Positions 58,580 through 64,000 of a stretch of 64,000 nt of DNA are shown piece after piece; positions within the stretch are counted from its first letter, which is position 1, and each line of letters opens with the position of its first letter. Both the position numbers and the translations under genes were made by a program. The notes beneath the pieces were generated by a model. It saw only the letters and a list, made by a program, of their open reading frames with translations, had not been told where the DNA came from and searched no databases. The stretch is from Karstenula rhodostoma CBS 690.94 (lineage: Eukaryota; Ascomycota; Dothideomycetes; Pleosporales; Didymosphaeriaceae), in NCBI GenBank assembly GCA_010093485.1, contig MU001502.1:1012057-1076056 (forward strand). The letters are read 5' to 3'.

Positions 58580-59575
58580 ATGCTTGGAGGTAAGTCTTCA
58601 TGCTTGGCTCTCTGGTTGTTCCTGATTGTTATAGTCTGCCTCCTGCTTGTTTACTCCAACACATTGATTGCTCTTCAAACATCCCTCACTTCCATCATGG
58701 TGAGCGTAGCCAACATGACGATGAACGAGTTGTTCAACGGCTCTAGCAGCTTTTCAAAGAACAACGACTCGCTCAATAACTTATCCAAGAACAACAATTT
58801 CCGTCAGGATATCAATCCCGTGTTCTACACACCCAGTGGAATTTACATCGGCCAGTACTCAGTCTCGCAAGCCCAATTCTTCGTAATCTGGACCTTGGTG
58901 CTAATCGCCATCGCACTCTACCTGCACCACCGCATGAAGTCCAAGCTTAAGAAGCGCATCATCTTCCTCGAGAACCTGTACGACAAAGCCACGGGCGTGG
59001 CCAAGAACCCCACACACTACGGCCCTCCCTCGGCCAAGCGCCAACGCCTCATGGACGACGTCGAGGTCGACCACTACTACTCCCCCGAAGCGGTCGAGCT
59101 CCAGCGCAAAAACAAGCATCTACACCGCCAGCTCCTGTCCTACCAGAAGCAAAACCACAATCTTGCACGTCGACTCCAGCACCTCTCCCTGCGCCAAGTC
59201 GCCTCAGATCGCCTCGACGAGATCGACGCCTACATGCGCGAAAACGGGTACAGCAAGGTCATGCGCGGTCCGAAGGGGTTCTTCATGGCCATGGATCCTG
59301 CAGCGCTTGTTCGGCACGAGAACCGGGAGTGCGAGAAGGAGGTGGCGAAGAAGCAGGAGGAGCTGGGCACCTTTGACTATCGGCTGCGGCATAGACGGTT
59401 CTACCCGTTTGTCGAGGACCATCAGTACTGGATGCGCTTCTGGCATGCGACGGATGTGATGCCGCCTTATCCTATTAATATCTATGGTGAGCCGATGGGG
59501 AGGACGATCGGGGAGGTGGCGGGGGAGGAGCGGAAGGACGATGACGGGAAGATGGTGTTTTGGAAGGGGTTTTAG
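58580..59575 (+). CDS. Two-TM coiled-coil membrane protein, unknown
   Basis: Single exon of 331 aa. A signal anchor is at residues 10-30 (LWLFLIVIVCLLLVYS), a second membrane segment near 97-115 (FFVIWTLVLIAIALYL). A loop between them has Asn-x-Ser/Thr sites (NMT, NGS, NDS), so the loop is probably lumenal and both ends cytosolic. A coiled coil follows (VELQRKNKHLHRQLLSYQKQ), then a compact C-terminal domain with MRGPKGFFMAMDPAAL, RHRRFYPFVEDHQYWMRFW and GEPMGRTIGEVAGEE. The family is not recognised. Conserved-looking Trp, Tyr and Pro residues suggest a real fold. Confidence 0.75.
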   Translation: MLGGKSSCLALWLFLIVIVCLLLVYSNTLIALQTSLTSIMVSVANMTMNELFNGSSSFSKNNDSLNNLSKNNNFRQDINPVFYTPSGIYIGQYSVSQAQFFVIWTLVLIAIALYLHHRMKSKLKKRIIFLENLYDKATGVAKNPTHYGPPSAKRQRLMDDVEVDHYYSPEAVELQRKNKHLHRQLLSYQKQNHNLARRLQHLSLRQVASDRLDEIDAYMRENGYSKVMRGPKGFFMAMDPAALVRHENRECEKEVAKKQEELGTFDYRLRHRRFYPFVEDHQYWMRFWHATDVMPPYPINIYGEPMGRTIGEVAGEERKDDDGKMVFWKGF

Positions 59576-60430
59576 CTAGGTGGATCTGAGGTGTTGTGGA
59601 GGGAGAGGGTAGTTGGTGGATACATGGCGTTGGTCAGGGCTAGGGAACGGGATGATGTTTATCTCGTTAAAGGAGATGACTAGATGTTGTTGCGGGGACT
59701 ATCATGTTCTGTTCACGATTTGTGCGTTCCTAAAGAGCGTTGATAACGAGCTTTGGAAATTCAGAGTCACGTAGCACATCTCTCCTATGTAAACCGAGTG
59801 CCTTTAATACGATATTTAACATTCTCGCTCGCATCTTCTTCTGGAGCACGCATTTACTACCCGATAGAGAGTATGGGTTGCATTCAAGTATACACTTGGT
59901 GTTGGTGAAGCGTCTTAGAAGTTGAATTCGATACCAAATGTGATACTTCACGCGCTTTTGCAAGCCGCGGCAAAACGCAGTACAAGAACTCAGCAGGGTG
60001 CCAAAATGTTGAATTCGATACATCTTTCCAAAACTTCATCACCCAAATGACCCATGCACCATCAATAATTAGGCAGTACGTGGTGGGCAGTGAAATAGTA
60101 CCAAACTAGTGGATGATTCAAACCTGGAAAAACATCTTCATGGATCACACCACCACCGATGAACAATACATGCCTTCAAGTCCGCGAACCTTATTTCAGG
60201 TGCTCACGTGATGCACAAAACTCATAATTTAACCGTCCCGCTGATAACATTCGCATGCCGCATCGTTCTTTATCCACCATGTACAAGTCCCTGAGCCTAT
60301 CCAACGCAGGCCGGATTCGACTCCTAGGGACAGTAACCTTTCTTCCAGGAATAATTTCACATAAGTGAAACTTACGAGTGTCGTACGAAACTGACCAACC
60401 CCCTTCATCCAACCTTCAGATTGGCTTATA
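59576..60430. other. Intergenic; one weak small frame
   Basis: Mostly featureless. A 73-codon minus-strand frame at 60191-60412 (SRIRPALDRLRDLYMVDKER) has coding-like composition but no start context, domain or neighbours to support it. It could be a gene remnant. Confidence 0.35.
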
Positions 60431-61123
60431 TCAGTCGCTCGCTCTTCCGCAGATTAGGCGTATTTGCAGTGCCCGAAGCTTGAAGTGTTCGGCCAATTGC
60501 TGTTCCTTGGAGTACTTAGTATCCGCCTCGTGTTTATCCTTGTGAAGGTCTGGCTCGCGGCGGGTATCGTATTTGGCGTGCTTTGCCTCGGCCAACAGGT
60601 CATCTATGTCCTGCAACTTGCGCTTGTAGAGTTCGGCCTGGATACGAGAAGATTCCAATCTCTTAGCCAGCTTCCACACGAGTTGTTGGCTAGAGCTCAA
60701 CTCGTGCTCGGGCTGGGAGAAGTCAAACTGGTAGATAGGTGTTTTGTTTATCTCGACCAGGAGCGTCGTGTTCTGGGATATAAGCATGGAAATACTCTCT
60801 AAGTCCTTGGCCTCTCGGAGAACGAGTTTGAACTGATCATAAGAAGCTACCGTTGCCTCAAGCAGCCTTTCCATGAGTTGCGGGTTAGAGCTTGACTTGA
60901 ACTCACGCTCAAAGAAGTCGTCCTGGCGGTCGGATATCTCCCTGACCTCAGCCATCATCGCGTCCAGTTGCTTGGCCCGCGTGATGAGTGTGTCCTTCTC
61001 GACAGCGCGGGACGTATTCACGACTCCCATGTTTGCCAGATCCCTGACAATTATGACATTGAAGATCGCGAGCGCGACGAAAGCGCAAACGGGGACGATC
61101 AGGGCCTTGAGCTTGATCTTCAT
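60431..61123 (-). CDS. Signal-anchored coiled-coil protein, unknown
   Basis: Single exon of 230 aa. The start MKIKLKALIVPVCAFVALAI gives an N-terminal membrane anchor (residues 7-26). The rest is highly charged and helical, with heptad-like patterns (TRAKQLDAMMAEVREISDRQ; LVWKLAKRLESSRIQAELYK). The C-terminus is Lys/Glu/His-rich. There is no enzyme motif. It is probably a type II membrane protein with a lumenal coiled coil, or mitochondrial; the function is unknown. The frame is intact with sensible codon use. Confidence 0.65.
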   Translation of the reverse strand: MKIKLKALIVPVCAFVALAIFNVIIVRDLANMGVVNTSRAVEKDTLITRAKQLDAMMAEVREISDRQDDFFEREFKSSSNPQLMERLLEATVASYDQFKLVLREAKDLESISMLISQNTTLLVEINKTPIYQFDFSQPEHELSSSQQLVWKLAKRLESSRIQAELYKRKLQDIDDLLAEAKHAKYDTRREPDLHKDKHEADTKYSKEQQLAEHFKLRALQIRLICGRASD

Positions 61124-61903
61124 TGGCGCGATGTCCCGGACGGGTGTGTCTTACAGTCCGACAGCGATTAAGCGAAAGGATTCGTGTTGGTGACGAAGTT
61201 TGTGGAATTGCAAGAACGTGTGGGTTTCCGGGATTGAGGGCAGCTCGATCAACAGGGAAGCTGGGCGGGCGAAGTGAGTGGGTTGTACTGGGGAGTCGTA
61301 CCCTAGGCGAAGGTTTTATATCGAGAGCGTTACCCAAAGTCACGTGGTTGAGTCCCATGCGTAGACATTCACCCTGCCAACTTACCCAAATCAAAAGTGC
61401 TTCGGAAGTTTCAGCGTAATAACCAATTACAGGGAAATAATTGTAAATGCGAAAGAGGCACACGCACGAACACACCCGAACAAAAGGAACAAGCCACAGC
61501 CACAACCCACGGCACTCTGCAGGGCAGGCGCGAGTCACCGAGGGAAGCAGCGATTGGCACGCGCCAGGTGATATTTCTATGCCAGTCCAGAGGATAGGAG
61601 ACAATGGACCGTCCACTGAAGCTTCAGAGATACTAAAATCATGACGTTGGTCGCTTCCATACTGATCTGGAGTATCTTGTACAAGAAAATATATTCCACC
61701 CAGATCAATGACGAGCCAACGATCTCACGATCGACCATTCCCTCGCTCCAGCCCACGCAAGAAGACTAAAATCCTATCCAGCGAAAACAAAGTACGCGAA
61801 ACCCACTGTACATCCAGCACTCCATACTCCCGCTGCATCATCTCAAGACCCATCAAACCCTCCCCTCTAGCTCATACACCGCCCCTAAACCCCCACTATC
61901 ATT
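61124..61903. other. Intergenic, no supported gene
   Basis: Promoter side of the 60431-61123 gene and 3' side of the next. Nothing recognisable. Confidence 0.5.
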
Positions 61904-62257
61904 CTATAAGTCCACACGATGGCACCCACCCCAGTCCTCTCCCTGCTGCCTCTCCTCCTCTTTGACCCGACAAGTCTCCAGCGCTCTAGCAGCATCCAGA
62001 AGCTTAGACTTCAAAAACTCAACATGCGCCCTATGTGCGATATCGCTGGTCGACTGCGCGGTCTTTGCAGCTGCGAGCGCGTCCTCCAGCTCTTGTTCGC
62101 GGTCTTTGAGGCGCTGGTTCTCCGCTGCGTAAGTTGCGCTCGTGGCTAGGGACTTGGATAAGTATCCTGAGAGCCCAGCAGTGGCGACGATGACCGCGCA
62201 TGCTGCGGAGATCGTGGAGGTGTTAGTGATGGCAGTGAGGGGTTGGAAGTTGGACAT
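61904..62257 (-). CDS. Small membrane/coiled-coil protein, unknown
   Basis: Single exon of 117 aa. A hydrophobic segment near residues 16-34 (ISAACAVIVATAGLSGYLS) is followed by a coiled coil (ENQRLKDREQELEDALAAAK) and a charged tail. The arrangement is that of a small tail-exposed membrane protein, possibly mitochondrial. It is short, so the coding status is only moderately supported. Confidence 0.5.
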   Translation of the reverse strand: MSNFQPLTAITNTSTISAACAVIVATAGLSGYLSKSLATSATYAAENQRLKDREQELEDALAAAKTAQSTSDIAHRAHVEFLKSKLLDAARALETCRVKEEERQQGEDWGGCHRVDL

Positions 62258-62782
62258 GGTTGTGTTTGGGGTTTTTGGAATATGTTTGCAAGATATAGGA
62301 TCGATTTTGCCCTTGGGAGCTTGGATTGGTGAGGGGGTGGTGGAATTGCTGGGCGGGAAGGGCTTGTGAATGCCTACGTGATTGTGGGTGGAATCTTAGA
62401 GAGGGCGTGCTGGTGAACGTATGACTCTGAGATTGGCATATGTCACAGAGGGAGAATTGGGTAGAGTTGCAGTGGAGAATTTGTGTTAGTTGACAGAGAG
62501 CCTGCGATTTAGATTCGATATGTGTAACGAGAGACGTGTTTGCTATGGCAAGTGACAAGTAGCGAAAAGCAACTAACATTCAGGTTAATGACAGGCAACG
62601 ATCAAGGGATCGTTCTATCTGATTTGGTATAGGGAATCATGTATCTCTACAGACCTAGATTGAAACGTGCAGCAATGGTCTCAATACTTGAATCAAGTCA
62701 AGATTCCTAACTATGAGGGTTTTGGTCTCCGTTATGTTAATCTGTGCTTGGAATTCCCTACGGAAAACACTAGTTCCACCCC
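62258..62782. other. Intergenic, no supported gene
   Basis: About 525 bp with no gene. It separates two minus-strand genes. Confidence 0.5.
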
Positions 62783-63857
62783 TTACAGCTGATCCTTGAA
62801 ACTCTCCAACGTCTGTCTAAATCCCGGCCACTCATCGTCCTTGATACCCAGGTCCTCCTTGCTAAGCGTGCTAGCAGAGCCCCAACCATCCGTGAATTGC
62901 TCACCAAACACGAACTGGTCGGCCAACTCCTTTCCAGGAGCACCCCAAACGCCGGTGAAGTCCTCGACACTGGTTTGGATGAAAGCCGTCTGACGGCCGG
63001 TGACTTCGCCGTATATTTTGAGCATCTCGCCAAAGCTGAGTGTTTCTGGCGCGATGTCGACGTATTGGCCCTTGGTGAGTTCGGGATTCGTGATGATTTG
63101 GCGAGTCCAGAGACCGGGCGTGACGTTGATGTCACCGGAGACCGGGATCACAGCTTTGGGAGAAGTGGGCAGGATCTGGACCCATTTACCCCAGGAGGCG
63201 GGCTGTCACGATGTATCAGCATTGTGTACCTTTCATTAACTTCATCAAACAGGGAATGACACTTACAAGCTCAAACGGCTTCAAATTAGGGAAATTGACG
63301 AAGTTGTTAGGGTAGAAGCCGAGTACGAGGTACGTGGTCTTTGCATGCAGGTCTGGCAGGTCACTTCGGATCCACTCATCGACCTCAGCCTTGTAATCGA
63401 GGTGGGGTACAGGGAATTTGCCATTGGTCGCCCCCTTTGCACTAGGAAGCGTAGACCAGACGTAGTGCTCGAGCGAAGAGGTGTGGGAGGCGGCGCGAGC
63501 GAGCTTCTTGGCTTGCTCGGCCTCCTTCTCACCGGACTCGGCTGGAGAACTTCCGGTGAAGAGGTGCTCCCAGAAGTTCGTGACGGCGAAGACAGCGGTG
63601 GCGCCCTGTGTACGTGAGCTTTTGAAATGTAGATGATGGGGGCGAAGGTGTACCTCGAAAGCTTTGACGAGCGAAGCTTCGTCGTCAGTGTTGGCAGAGA
63701 CTACCTCGGCACCTTCAGACGCGAGCTTCTTTGCGTTGTCACTGCCGGTGTTGCGGGTGATAGCGCGAACTTTCCAGCCATCGAGCTTGAGGAAGGCGCG
63801 AGCTACACTGCCACCCTGAGCACCAGTAGCACCAACAATAGCAATGGTCTTACTCAT
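62783..63857 (-). CDS. NmrA-like NAD(P)-binding protein
   Basis: Three exons, complement(62783..63202, 63267..63605, 63654..63857), encode 320 aa. The NmrA-like group consists of atypical SDRs that bind NAD(P) and often act as redox sensors or isoflavone-reductase-like enzymes. The N-terminal dinucleotide loop is AIVGATGAQGGSVARAFLK (GxxGxxG), followed by KVRAITRNTGSDNAKKLA and, across intron 1, the family block GATAVFAVTNFWEHLF. EHYVWSTLPSAKGATNGKFP with a downstream FPVPHLDYKAEVDEWI is typical of NmrA-like proteins. Introns are 48 and 64 nt. The usual SDR Tyr-x-x-x-Lys is replaced by HLDYKAEVDEW, as in NmrA relatives. Confidence 0.93.
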
Positions 63858-64000
63858 CTTGGAGGGTCCAGATGCTAGTCAATGGGCTAATATGGTGTAG
63901 TGTTGTTGAAAGGAGGGGGTGAGAAGTGGAAGTGAGGTGATGAAGGACAAAGAAGGAACCATCGAAGCAGCGCGACTGACGTCCTTTTAAGTTTCCAACA
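63858..64000 (-). promoter_or_regulatory. Upstream region of NmrA-like gene, cut by window end
   Basis: Contains the proximal promoter and leader. Nothing specific recognised. Confidence 0.4.

Noticed and set aside
58224..58625. 133-codon plus-strand frame
   Set aside because: Overlaps the start of the two-TM protein gene, no domain; more likely leader or promoter sequence.

Overview
This window is a piece of a filamentous ascomycete nuclear genome, most likely a dothideomycete (Pleosporales/Mycosphaerellales type; inference). Genes carry short introns (about 46-174 nt) with GT-AG ends and ascomycete-type branch points. Neighbouring genes lie on both strands with no operon structure. A long AT-rich block has the signature of repeat-induced point mutation (RIP).

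Layout. 1-9046: an AT isochore almost free of CA/TG dinucleotides and of open reading frames. It contains a (TAA)n microsatellite with an assembly gap, an 8-bp minisatellite and two pairs of diverged duplicated segments. 9047-18950: transition to normal GC, then a Na+/phosphate symporter (PHO4/Pho89 family), splicing factor CWC21, eIF2-assembly factor CDC123 and Golgi tethering subunit COG1. 19.0-26.7 kb: a graveyard of three decayed genes. These are a large conserved fungal protein, the C-terminal half of a serine-esterase-like protein, and a divergently oriented NACHT-ankyrin NLR. The esterase tail and the NLR head carry a similar Gly/Asn-rich motif, which resembles the effector/NLR amyloid-signalling arrangement of fungal cell-death loci.

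26.7-43.0 kb is mostly housekeeping: an atypical short-chain dehydrogenase, Elongator subunit ELP5, a hypothetical gene, a vacuolar-type MFS transporter, the Hsp70 exchange factor FES1, actin (six exons, 375 aa), a proteasome assembly chaperone (PAC3 type) and the ribosome-biogenesis helicase ECM16/DHR1. 43.0-47.3 kb is a cluster of small Cys-rich proteins starting MC-x-Y, all on the minus strand, with related 5' flanks. Some are intact and some broken.

48.4-64.0 kb holds an MFS sugar transporter, a repeat-containing membrane protein interrupted by a collapsed tandem-repeat gap, a HemK/Mtq1 glutamine methyltransferase fused in frame to three helix-turn-helix repeats, a secreted GH5 glycosidase, three small membrane/coiled-coil proteins and an NmrA-like protein. 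The most unusual items are the HemK-HTH fusion, the decayed esterase/NLR pair with matching motifs, and the MC-x-Y family array. No rRNA, tRNA, CRISPR or viral sequence was recognised.
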